The translations under genes and the position numbers were made by a program. The notes under the pieces are model-generated. The model saw nothing but the letters and a program-made list of their open reading frames with translations. It did not search any database and was not told the origin of the DNA. A DNA stretch of 64,000 bases from Zea mays (Eukaryota > Streptophyta > Magnoliopsida > Poales > Poaceae): NCBI RefSeq assembly GCF_902167145.1, contig NC_050098.1, forward strand, positions 38,744,501 to 38,808,500, given 5' to 3'. Position 1 is the stretch's first letter, and each line of letters starts with the position of its first letter. Below are positions 55,112 to 64,000 of the stretch, piece by piece.

Positions 55112-55180
55112 GTAGGAACTTCCCATCTGGTCACCCATCCCAGGTTTCTCCAAGTTGAGCACGCTTAACTTTGAGATTCC
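55112..55180 (-). other. 5S-rRNA-like segment inside solo LTR
   Basis: The minus strand contains AAGTTAAGCGTGCT followed 17 bases later by GGATGGGTGACC and TGGGAAGT. These are the A-box and C-box regions of plant 5S rRNA with nearly native spacing (18 in 5S). The rest of 5S is weakly or not conserved. It lies antisense to the LTR. It resembles the 5S-derived domain of Cassandra TRIMs but sits in a much larger LTR. Confidence 0.75.
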
Positions 55181-57643
55181 TTCGAACCAGGCTTCCAAAC
55201 TTAGATTCCAATACTCTTGTTTATAAATTCTTATCAAACTATTCCCTATCCAACCATGTCATCCCTTAAGCATGGTTCATATTCCAGAAAACTCTCAAAA
55301 TACTCTTGTCCCATATTCTGCTTATAACTCTCCTCTTCATACTAAGTCAGACGATTCATTCGTCACTATTCTCACCAACAGTGAACTTCACTGTGCTACA
55401 CCACATACACCCAGCTATAAATACACCTAGCTACCCTCTCCATCTCCACACACACTCAACACCCTCAGCCAAGGCAAACACCCCATCCACTCAGTTACTC
55501 CGCTCTAACTGCTACGCGCATAGTGTCCCTTCGCCTCCAATCCACCCTCCTGGTAAGCGCCTCCACTCCACCACCAGTAATATCATAACACTACATGACA
55601 CAGATTCTGCTCAAGACTCTACCCATTCATATATCGCCATTCTGACCATTATACTAAATATTTGTTGATATACTTGATGCTTTGTATGTTTGCTTATTCA
55701 TGTTGCATAGTTATCGGAGCGTTCGTGCCGTCTCATGGAGGCCATATCTACACGTCTACGCCACGCGGTGGAGCCAGAAGCTAATTCCACGAGCTCTCGC
55801 CCCTTTCGCCGGATAAGCACGACAAGCTCACAGGATCCCTTTGATGCATAAATTACCTATGATTTTTCAACCACAACCCTCAGCCTGTTATTTTATGCAT
55901 GATATGATTTTGAGACAAGTTATGATGGCCACCCAACTGCTTGTCGTAATTAATCTTTATACTCCTTGATACCTTTGTTACAAATGATTTGAGAAAAGGT
56001 GTGAGTTTTCAAAAGAAAATGCTTTTCAAAATGGGTATGATGAAGGGTTGTCACCCTTATCACATTTTGAATGGGATGATCACAGACTCCCTGGTTTAGG
56101 GGGGGCTCAGGTGTTGGCTCAGCCAGGTTAGGTGTGAGCAGAAGGATTGTTCCCTCATATAAGGACTGATTTGTCATCCTTCACTACCTGTACTCATGAC
56201 AAGTACAACCACTCGAGACTGTATGGGCGGTCACTCAATCTAAACTTGTACGGTCCGAACCCCATGGTTATGATGGCTGGGGAGCACTGGGAGGATAAGG
56301 AGGGGAATGTTTTGTCCGGTTTGGACATGGTGGTGGCCTGACTCCTTCCGGTATAATCGTTAAGGTAAGGACGTGCAAGCAAAGAGAGAGATTCGACATT
56401 CGGATCTCACGACGGTGAGATTGCAGAAACTAGACTAGTGGGTAAAGTGTACACCTCTACGCAGAGTTCAAACCTATTCGAATAGTACGTGTCCACTAGA
56501 ATGGACGAGTCTGGTGTGGTATGACAATTAGTGTTTTGTTTTCCAAAAATGTTTTTGAAAAGTGGTTTTAAAAGGTCCGGCTGTTGAGCCGTGAGCTATG
56601 GTGGACGAGAAGTCTAGTAGCTTTTTTGAAAATGAAAACCAGTGGGAAACTGCTGAGATACCTGCATGGTTTAGTCCAAGGGATTTTGTTCTATATTGAA
56701 AAACTTCCTGCTCCTTTGGGAGAGGATGCGCTTTAAAAAATAGAAAATGTTTTACAAAACAACCCTGCATCAAATATTGCTGTTTCTGCAAAATATCCTA
56801 AGCTCCACATATTCCATGCATTATATCTTATTTCCCCATTCCGCGGGTGAAGGTGGGCTGCTGAGTACGTAAGTACTCACCCTTGCTTATTTGTTGTTTT
56901 TCAAAGAAGGAGATCGCTGATCGGGTAAGAGTTACGCCTGTTCCCAACCTTGCCTGTGGCTGTTGGACCACTGATTTGCTTCGCTGCGTATATCAGGCTG
57001 CTCCAGCCCCACTCTGATGATATGGCCCGAGTTGTGGACCAACTCTTAAAGTTGATCGCCACCTTTATAGGTTTGTCTTGTTTAAGTAGATCTAGAATCA
57101 TCTGTTGTATAAATGTGTTTACTAGCCTCCTGGGACTAGTAATTGTATCACATTTGAGTCCCAGAGGATTGGGGCGCTTCAAACTCTCCCCCATCCAAAG
57201 TCAGACCGCGACGGCGCCTGTTCAGCCAATGGCGGTGTCATCACCAGTGCGCGATGACCCAGCGTGCTGGTTACCAAAACGATGTCTCGAAAGATGCTAC
57301 ACGTAAGGAGGAACATGGCAAAGCTAGGGGAGAATTCTCACCGAGGGCGATGACAGGGACGAGACTGGGCACGGTGTGGGGTGGATCTTCGATGTTGTAT
57401 CTACTCTGGCGAGGAATTATCTCGTGACCCTGTTCCCCGCAGCCTGCCAACACCGCGAATGTGCTCCTCACACAATGATGAAGCGTCTGGCCCTAACTCT
57501 GAGACCCCTACGGTGGTGCGAGCATGGTTTGATGGAGGCAGCTCGAATTCCCCATGCTCTCCTTCCCACGACATCGAAATCCCCTAACAGTGGCCTGTGG
57601 TGGCACGAGGTAAACGTCGAGGCAGTGCTGATGCACGGATGGG

Positions 57644-57652
57644 CTTATATAC
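57644..57652 (-). promoter_or_regulatory. TATA box of chromovirus LTR
   Basis: The minus strand reads CTCGGGTATATAAGCCC in the U3-like part, about 600 bp from the LTR start. Confidence 0.5.
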
Positions 57653-58413
57653 CCGAGGGCAAAGTCGGTGGAGGGAGTCCGTTGTGCCAACAGGCGTTCG
57701 CGAAGGTCACACAACGGTGGTTTAAGGAACGAGGCCTTGACACGGCAAAAAAGGTTCTGACAAGAAGGGCCCCATCTAATAGCTTCACATCGAGCGGGGT
57801 GGCGCGAGTGCATGGTGTAGTTGACTGTCCAAGCCCACTTGTCGGCGCCATTCGGTGCGTGATGTCTGGCTAGTGGTGCGGGCTCACCTGTCGGCGCGCC
57901 ACCTGGGAGCATGGCTGCGAGTCGGGCCGAAGAGACCCGGTGCAGGTTTGGCGGTGGCTAGGCCGCGATGAGGAGATACGGCCCAAGCGCCATATTTACT
58001 TTTTAATTTTTCTGTTTTCTATTTTCAATTTCCAATTGAATTTATATTCACACTTGGGTTTAGTTACCACTTCCAGTTAGATGCAACAAACAAAGAGCCA
58101 ACCATGGATGCATAAGTTTACTTCTTTATTCTTTATTTAATTGGGTTGATCTCTTAAACATGTGGGATTATATGTTGAATAAATAAAATCACACATCTCA
58201 TATTAATGATCCCACACCATTATTCATGTAGAATTTTGGGTGTTACATGTTCTCATCAGTTTCTCATGCATTACTGCTAATCCAACCGCTTTCACGATAG
58301 ATTTCGGGAAATGAGGCTCCACTAACACCCTGAATTATTGCTTAAGTCCTAAAAGGAACTGAGTAACCAGCAAAGTATCACTAATAGATTTGTCATACAG
58401 GCAAATGTCATAA

Positions 58414-58562
58414 TGGGCAATTCCATGTATGCCATCGAGAATTATTTTCATCCCTTGTGTGCCACTGGTCCCACATGTCATACACACAAAAAATCCCTAC
58501 ATGCCACTCCATGGCACACAAGGGATGAAAATAATTTTTGATGGCATACACATAATTAGTCC
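58414..58562. mobile_element. Tourist-like foldback MITE
   Basis: A 149-bp element whose arms 58426-58464 and 58512-58550 (TGTATGCCATC...CCCTTGTGTGCCA) are about 93% complementary and enclose 47 bp. TAA on both sides fits a PIF/Harbinger duplication. No coding capacity. Confidence 0.7.
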
Positions 58563-58848
58563 TAAACCAAATGCTCAAACTAATGGCGATATTCCACGAC
58601 AGATGATGTTTGTTTCAATGTAAGCAATTCAAACATCTTATCTCGATGTGTAGAAACCTCAAATTCATTGATGATTGTTGTCTTGAAATGATTCCATGCC
58701 ATCACATCCACCACCTCTTTGTATGACTGAAACTAGTGGGTTGCTTGTCTAGACAGACTCAGATATGCAAACGTCACCTGAAAGGTGTCAGGAATTTGGT
58801 ACAAGGCAAAATAAGCTTCACATTTGTCCAACCACACACGAGGCATCC

Positions 58849-60131
58849 TGAAAGGGAAATGTGCCCTTGGGCCATTTCTATATTGTTTTGGTGATTAGAT
58901 GCTCAACACATAGAGTTATGACTATATTGAGCCAAGAGTCTAAGAGATGAAAATGGAAAAGCAAGCTATGATTCTGGCCTTAGTAAATTGTTTTTGGTAC
59001 TAACATTATTCTACTAAGTGCTAGGAAACTTCTCAAAGTGAGAGAAACCAAATTGAAGAAGTTTGGCTAAGGAAAGGCAGACTTGCACCAGCTTGCGGTG
59101 CACCGGACTATCCAATGTGCACCAGACAGTGTCTGGTGCCCAGGATAGCGCGCTCGGTGAACATGCCGCTCTCGGAAAAAAGGACAGTGTGCCACAGCTA
59201 TAATCCACCGGACTGTCCGGTGTGCCAGGCACACGCCCAGCCAACGGTCGACCGCGCGATCAGCGGGCGACATGCGGCTCAGCTAACGGTGAGCAGGCAA
59301 CACCGAACTGTTCGGTGTGCCATGAGACCAGTGGCTGGCAACGGTCAGCTTTGCTAGAAAAAGGAAATCGGGCATTGTTCACTGTCTGGTGCGCCGACGG
59401 ACAGAACGCAATCAAAGCATGTCAAATGAAGCTCCAACGACTCCTAGCTCCCTTGGGTCTATAAAAGGGACCCCTAGGCGCATGTAGTAGTACACCAAGC
59501 ACCCATTGAACATTCTACAACGCCGAGACTTCACAAACACACATTTGATTCATTATGATAGAGATACGAACACTTCTTTGAGCTGTTACTCTGTTGTGTT
59601 GTTTGTGTGCTCGTTTCTTGTCTTGTGTGCGTATTGTTGTTGCAAGTTTGTCTCATGTGTGTGATTCTATTTCCCCCCTTAGTCTTGTATTCACTTGAGA
59701 TCAATTGTGTAAGGCGTGAGAGACTCCAAATTATGGAGATTCCGCACAACGGGATATTATTGAGATAAAGATAACTGTGGTATTCAAGTTGATCTTTGGA
59801 TCACTTGAAAGGGGTTGAGTGCAACCCTCATCCATTGGGATGCCACAACGTGGAGTAGGCAAGTATTCTACTTGAACGAACCACGGGATAAAAATCTCTG
59901 TGTCACATGTCTTTATTCCTGTGCGATTTTCTCTCTCTATCTACTTCAGTTACATTATTGCTCTAAGTTCAATACTCACCTTGTGAAGAGCAATTAAGTG
60001 AAGAAGTTTACTCCGCTCATACTCCTCACTCGAACTTGGCCTTAGCTTTCACTAATCCAATATTAGTCCAAGTTTCTTTTGTTGAGTTGTTTTTTACAGG
60101 ATCACCTATTCATCCCCTCTAGGTGCTCTCA
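58849..60131 (+). mobile_element. Solo LTR of a SIRE/Maximus Copia element
   Basis: 1,283 bp, starting TGAAAGGGAAATGTGCCC and ending AGGTGCTCTCA, with the perfect duplication CATCC (58844-58848 and 60132-60136). It is clearly related to the Copia 1 LTR (same ends, TATAAAAGGGACCCCTAGG, degenerate CCGGACxGTCCGG motifs) but much diverged. It lies in the opposite orientation to Copia 1. No internal domain remains. Confidence 0.93.
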
Positions 60132-60301
60132 CATCCAACCCATCAAGCTGAGGAAAATCCATTCTCTCAGGCATGCATGGCCTATGATTGCCACTCTCAC
60201 CATTCAGCAAACTCTCATTATAAGAATGTGTGGCTCCAACCTGATCATGTGGAAGAGAAATCAATGGAGGTCGCGCCCCCATCAACTCGTCACCTTGTGT
60301 A

Positions 60302-60920
60302 TGAAGCGCCCCAATCCTCTGGGACTCAAATGTGATACAATTACTAGTCCCAGGAGGCTAGTAAACACATTTATACATCAGATAGTTTCAAATCTGCTTA
60401 AATGAGACAAACCTATAAAGGTGGCGATCAACTTTAAGAGTTGGTCTATAACTCGGGACATAACATCAGAGTGGGGCTGAAGCAGCCCGATATACGCAGC
60501 GAAGCAAATCAGCGGTCCAACAGCCACAGGCAAGGTTGGGAACAGGCGTAACTCTTACCGGATCAGCGATCTCCTTCTCTGAAAAACAACAAATAAGCAA
60601 GGGTGAGTACTTATGTACTCAGCAGCCCACCTTCACTCGCGGAATGGGGAAATCAGATATAATGCATGGAATATGTGGAGCTCAGGATATTTTGCAGAAA
60701 CAACAATATTTGATGTAGGGTTGTTTCGTAAAACATTTTGTATTTTTCAAAGCGCATCCTCTCCCAAAGGAGCAGGAAGTTTTTCAGTATAGAACAAAAT
60801 CCCCTGGACTAAACCATCCAGGTATCTCAACAGTTTCCCACTGGTTTTCTTTTTCAAAAACAGCTACTGGACTTCCCGTCCACCATAGCTCATGGCTCAA
60901 CCGCCGGACCTTTTAAAACC
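60302..60920 (-). repeat. LTR fragment, inverted relative to the 34093-57181 solo LTR
   Basis: The minus strand ends GGATTGGGGCGCTTCA at 60302 and matches the last 620 bp of the solo LTR (about 56562-57181), including GTGAGTACTTATGTACTCAG-type sequence. It is cut at 60921 by Copia 2, so the rest lies beyond the window. It interrupts the gag frame, so it is an insertion rather than the gag's own LTR. Confidence 0.82.
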
Positions 60921-62158
60921 TGAGAGCACCTAGAGGGGGGGTGAATAGGTGATCCTGTAAAAACTTGAAACTTAATGCCTCAAAACTTGATTAGGAGTTA
61001 GCACAATAAAGCCAAGTGGCTAGAGAGGAGTTCTTGCAAGACACGATAACCACAAGAAGATCAACACAGCTAGACACAGTGATTTATCCCGTGGTTCGGC
61101 CAAGTCCAACACTTGCCTACTCTACGTTGTGGCGTCCCAATGGACGAGGGTTGCAATCAACCCCTCTCAAGCGGTCCAAAGACCCACTTGAATACCACGG
61201 TGTTTTGCTTTGTTTACTATATCCCGCTTGCGAGGAATCTCCACAACTTGGAGCCTCTCGCCCTTACAATTTGATGTTCACAAAGAAGCACGGAAGTAAG
61301 GCTGGGATGAGCAACACACACAAGACACAAAATCAGAGCACAAACACGCACACAAGTCACAACTCGAGCTCACAACACAACCCAAAGAGTTCTCTACTCA
61401 AATGGAGCTCTATTTGCTATCACAAAGAATCGAATGGCGGAATTGGAGTCTTGGTGCTTAGGAATACTTAGAGAATGCTTGGTGTACTCCTCCATGCGCC
61501 TAGAGGTCCCTTTTATAGCCCCAAGGCAGCTAGGAGCCATTGAGAGCATTCCAGGAAGGCAATTCTTGCCTTCTGTCGTCTGGCGCACCGGACAGTCCGG
61601 TGCACCACCGGACACTGTCCGGTGTGGATTTCTTTCCTATTTTGGCGCAGCCGACCGTTGAAGATTCAGAGCCGTTGGCGCACCGGACACTGTCCGGTGC
61701 ACACCGGACAGTCCGGTGCCCCCTTCTGACCGTTGGCTCTGCCACGCGCTGCGTGCGGATTACGCGACCGACCGTTGGCCCGGCTGACTGCTGGCTCACC
61801 GGACAGTCCGGTGCACCACCGGACAGTCCGGTGATTTATAGCCATACGCCGCCGACGAAACCCGAGAGCAGCCAGTTCGACAGAGCCAGCCTGGCGCACC
61901 GGACACTGTCCGGTGCATCTAGACTGCGCAGAGTCTTGGCTGCTCACCCAAGTCTTTTCTAAATTGGTCTTTTCCTGTTTCTAGCACTTAGACACAATAC
62001 ATTAGTCTCCAAAACAATGTACTAAGTCTTAGAAACATATCTTTACTCTTGATTTGCACTTCTTAAGTCTTTGGCACAAATATTACTCAAAGCATTTGTG
62101 TGGAGCACTTAATCACCAAAATCTTATAGAAATGTCCCAAGGGTACATTTCCCTTTCA
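60921..62158 (-). repeat. 3' LTR of Copia 2
   Basis: 1,238 bp, minus-strand ends TGAAAGGGAAATGTACCC and GGTGCTCTCA. About 85-90% similar to Copia 1 by eye, with the same TATA box and palindromes. Confidence 0.92.
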
Positions 62159-62174
62159 ATCTCCCCCTTTTTGG
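62159..62174 (-). other. Polypurine tract of Copia 2
   Basis: CCAAAAAGGGGGAGAT on the minus strand, identical to Copia 1. Confidence 0.85.
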
Positions 62175-62947
62175 TTATTAATGCCAACACAACAAAAAGC
62201 AACTAAAAGAAGTGCAACATCAATGCAAATAAGAACACAAATTTGTTTTGAATCAAATTTGGCATATTTAGATCATTCTTTGCCCACCACTTGGTTTTGT
62301 TTTTGCAATTCAGCCTCAATTTCCTATCTCTAAGTCAAACACACTTGTTGAGACATAAAGAGAGTTGTTCCAAGAGAAATTGATCAAAGATTTCAAAAAC
62401 TCCCCCTTTTTCCCATAATCAACCATTCTCCCCACAAGAGGCCAACTTTTGACAAAAGAGACAACAAGAGATTTTTGACAAACCAAAAGCTCTATTCTAC
62501 TATTTTCAAAATTCTCAAGTGGTAGCTGATCCATTTGTTGCTTTGGCCTTATTTTCTCCCCCTTTGGCATCAAGCACCAAACCGGGATCAATCTTGGCCC
62601 TAGAACCCCATTGCCTCACCAAAATCTTCAATTAAGAATAAAAAGGCAATAAGAGCATGGAGATGAACTTGGAATAAGTTACCCTCTCATCGGAGTGCAG
62701 TGGAAGTCTTGCATGGTCCAAGTCCACCTTTTCCCTTTCAAACCTCCTTTGAGACTAAATTAAGAACACTCAAGCACATGGTTAGTCTCAAAGGGTCAAG
62801 TTGTAGCACAACTCCCCCTAAATGTGTGCATCACTTGGAAATGGACTTGAGAGGTCCGGGGAGTGCTTGTACAACTTGAGCACCATACATGAACAACAAA
62901 ATGCATAAGGAACATGATCAAGGCATAAAACACATGTATGCTATAAA

Positions 62948-64000
62948 TCAATCCAAGTTCCGCGAATCTAAGACATTTAGCTCACTACGCAGCCTACAAA
63001 AGGTCTTCTCATCTAGAGGCTTGGTAAAGATATCAGCTAGCTGGTTCTCGGTGCTAACATAAAACACTTCGATATCTCCCTTTTGCTGGTAGTCTCTCAA
63101 AAAGTGATGCCGGATGTCTATGTGCTTTGTGCGGCTTTGTTCAACAGGATTATCCACCATGCGGATAGCACTCTCATTATTAGGGATGGCAATGGGTACC
63201 CGAAACCCGAAACCCGATGGGTAAAAACCCTATTAGGGCATGGGTATAGCGGATTTTGATACCTATGGTATTTTATTGGGTCATTTGTTATGCCCATCGG
63301 GTACGGTGGGCATGGGTATGTTCTCTGTTGCCCCATACCCGCTACCCGATGGGGAACCCGCTAATATATTCAAATATTAAGTATTGTGTATTGAACAATT
63401 AGATTTGAAGGCATGATTTGTCCACAGTTTTGTAGAATCAGTGCTATGTTTTGTGTGATTTGAAGGCATGATGTTGCCATTTAATGTTGAATATTGTTGA
63501 ACTTGTGATAAATTATGTTGGGTTCGATACATTTGTTATGGTGGTACTTATTTTTGCAATTCAAATGATCATATCTATTGTAATGTTAATGGGTATGGGT
63601 ACCCGATGGGTACCCGCTACCCATGGTGGGTATGGGTATAGCGTAATTTTGTACCAATGATGGATAGTGGGTATGGGTATAAGTCAATTTTTTCCTAGTG
63701 GGTATGGGTATGGCTTCGTGTGCCCACTGGGTACCTTACCCACTGCCATCCCTACTCATTATCACATAGGAGTGGGACTTTGCTCAGATTGTAGCCAAAG
63801 TCCCGGAGGGTTTGCCTCATCCAAAGTAGTTGCGCGCAACACTGTCCTGCGGCAACATACTCGGCCTCAACGGTGGATAGGGCAACGGAAGTTTGTTTCT
63901 TAGAACTCCACGACACCAGGGACCTTCTTAAGAATTGGCACGTCCCTGATGTACTCTTCCTATCGACCTTACATCCAGCATAATCGGAGTCTGAATATCC
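62948..64000 (-). pseudogene. pol: Copia 2 pol C-terminus, split by a hAT element
   Basis: 62948-63172 encodes the end of RNase H and the tail ([33 protein letters not shown]), ending exactly like Copia 1 Pol. The frame resumes at 63763 with the preceding RNase H part and runs to the window edge. The two halves are separated by a 574-bp insertion in the codons of the CDNES motif region. Outside the insertion I see no stop, so the hAT insertion may be the main lesion in this part. Confidence 0.88.
63181..63754. mobile_element. Non-autonomous hAT-type element in Copia 2 pol
   Basis: 574 bp, ends TAGGGATGGCAATGGGTACC and (reversed) TAGGGATGGCAGTGGGTA, with the perfect 8-bp duplication CTCATTAT (63173-63180 and 63755-63762). 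Both ends are packed with GGGTATGGGTA/TACCCGATGGG subterminal repeats. No transposase. Terminal bases match the hAT derivative at 28132. Confidence 0.93.

Larger units (their letters stand above)
34093..57181 (+). mobile_element. Solo LTR (about 3.26 kb), split by Gypsy insertion
   Basis: Starts TGTAGCATCCC at 34093 and ends GGGGCGCTTCA at 57181, with the perfect 5-bp duplication AACTC at 34088-34092 and 57182-57186. Its two halves are 34093-34930 and 54765-57181. No internal domain remains, so it is a solo LTR left by LTR-LTR recombination. It contains a TATA box, TTCGTTCGTTCG-type simple repeats, a duplicated GTTATGCTxCCGAAATTCCG segment and a 5S-rRNA-like stretch. An inverted partial copy lies at 60302-60920. 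Confidence 0.87.
29684..58247 (-). mobile_element. 3'-truncated Del/Tekay-like chromovirus (Gypsy), outer shell of the nest
   Basis: On the minus strand: 5' LTR (58247 down to 32195, interrupted), primer-binding site at 32181-32190, gag, protease and the start of RT, ending abruptly at about 29684. LTR ends are TGTAACACC and GGTGTGACA. All coding parts have stops or frameshifts. RNase H, integrase and the 3' LTR are missing. The LTR is broken by a solo LTR with an AACTC duplication. It inserted into an older gag sequence that starts at 58248. Confidence 0.8.
32195..58247 (-). repeat. 5' LTR of the chromovirus, split by nested insertions
   Basis: The LTR consists of 32195-34092 and 57187-58247, together about 2.96 kb. 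It is joined logically by the AACTC duplication on either side of the solo LTR. A minus-strand TATA (GGGTATATAAGCC) lies near 57650. Confidence 0.78.
58248..60301 (-). pseudogene. Decayed Gypsy-type gag split by several insertions
   Basis: Removing the solo LTR (58849-60131) and a MITE (58414-58562), the minus strand reads an open stretch ending ERMDFPQLDGLD (60301-60137). It continues PRVWLDKCEAYFALYQIPDT (58843 down), then VVDVMAWNHFKTTIINEFE, and PHFPKSIVKAVGLAVMHEKL near 58260. This order matches the capsid part of Del/Tekay-like gag. Stops and a small indel are present. It is the oldest layer here: the chromovirus LTR abuts it at 58247 and an LTR fragment at 60302. Confidence 0.72.
60921..64000 (-). 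mobile_element. Copia 2 (SIRE/Maximus), 3' part, runs off window
   Basis: 3' LTR 60921-62158, polypurine tract, and the C-terminal part of pol on the minus strand, closely similar to Copia 1. Pol is interrupted by a hAT element. The 5' part lies beyond 64000. The left flank AAACC (60916-60920) should reappear at the other end as the duplication. Confidence 0.92.

Noticed and set aside
55112..55180. Functional 5S rRNA gene
   Set aside because: Only about 60-70 bases resemble 5S; the 5' part and the closing stem are missing, and it sits inside an LTR. Annotated as 5S-like only.
34093..57181. Complete LTR retrotransposon starting TGTAGCATCCC
   Set aside because: Both halves form a single LTR bounded by one AACTC duplication. 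The material between them is a different Gypsy element with its own TSD.
58849..60131. Part of Copia 2
   Set aside because: It has its own CATCC duplication, the opposite orientation and strong divergence, so it is an independent solo LTR.

Overview
The window is plant nuclear DNA, almost certainly from a grass of the maize/sorghum tribe and most probably Zea. The reasons are nested LTR retrotransposons, a Copia element of the SIRE/Maximus (Opie/Ji-like) type, Helitrons with the terminal signatures known from maize, hAT and Stowaway elements with perfect target-site duplications (TSDs), and captured plant gene pieces with GT-AG introns. I see no intact single-copy host protein gene. The only intact non-transposon genes are two initiator tRNA-Met genes.

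Layout. 1-3464: 5' LTR and gag of a minus-strand Gypsy element that runs off the left edge. 4435-5006 and 5299-5519: a hAT-type and a Stowaway element. 5879-15714: minus-strand Helitron with two 5' termini (15714 and 11170) and one 3' terminus. It carries a seven-exon piece of a NAD(P)-binding Rossmann (SDR) gene and other fragments. 16544-17611: two small hAT elements. 17714 to about 24119: a second minus-strand Helitron with pieces of CDC48, L-Ala-D/L-Glu epimerase, an unidentified gene and co-chaperone p23. 24156-25317: an unclassified element bounded by direct copies of a 34-bp near-palindrome and holding 94-bp tandem repeats. 26040-27840: a diverged duplication carrying the two tRNA genes. 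28132-29504: a hAT deletion derivative with a transposase C-terminal remnant.

29684-58247 is a five-level nest that TSDs resolve. A 3'-truncated minus-strand Del/Tekay-like chromovirus has a solo LTR (34093-57181, TSD AACTC) inside its 5' LTR. That solo LTR holds a gag-only Gypsy element (34931-54759, TSD GGCCG). The Gypsy gag holds a hAT transposon (37548-50578, 8-bp TSD). The first intron of the hAT transposase gene holds a nearly intact minus-strand Copia element (38610-47607, TSD CTCCC). The solo LTR also contains a 5S-rRNA-like segment. 58248-64000 is a decayed gag broken by a solo Copia-type LTR, an LTR fragment, and a second Copia copy whose pol is split by a 574-bp hAT element.

How the parts relate. 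Only the inner Copia element keeps a full gag and pol with near-identical LTRs, so it is the youngest and best candidate for recent activity. Its primer-binding site matches the acceptor-stem variant seen in both tRNA-iMet genes of the window. Everything else is relic or captured DNA. The Helitrons place exons of unrelated genes in one orientation, which could yield chimeric transcripts. All reading was by eye; no alignment or database search was run.
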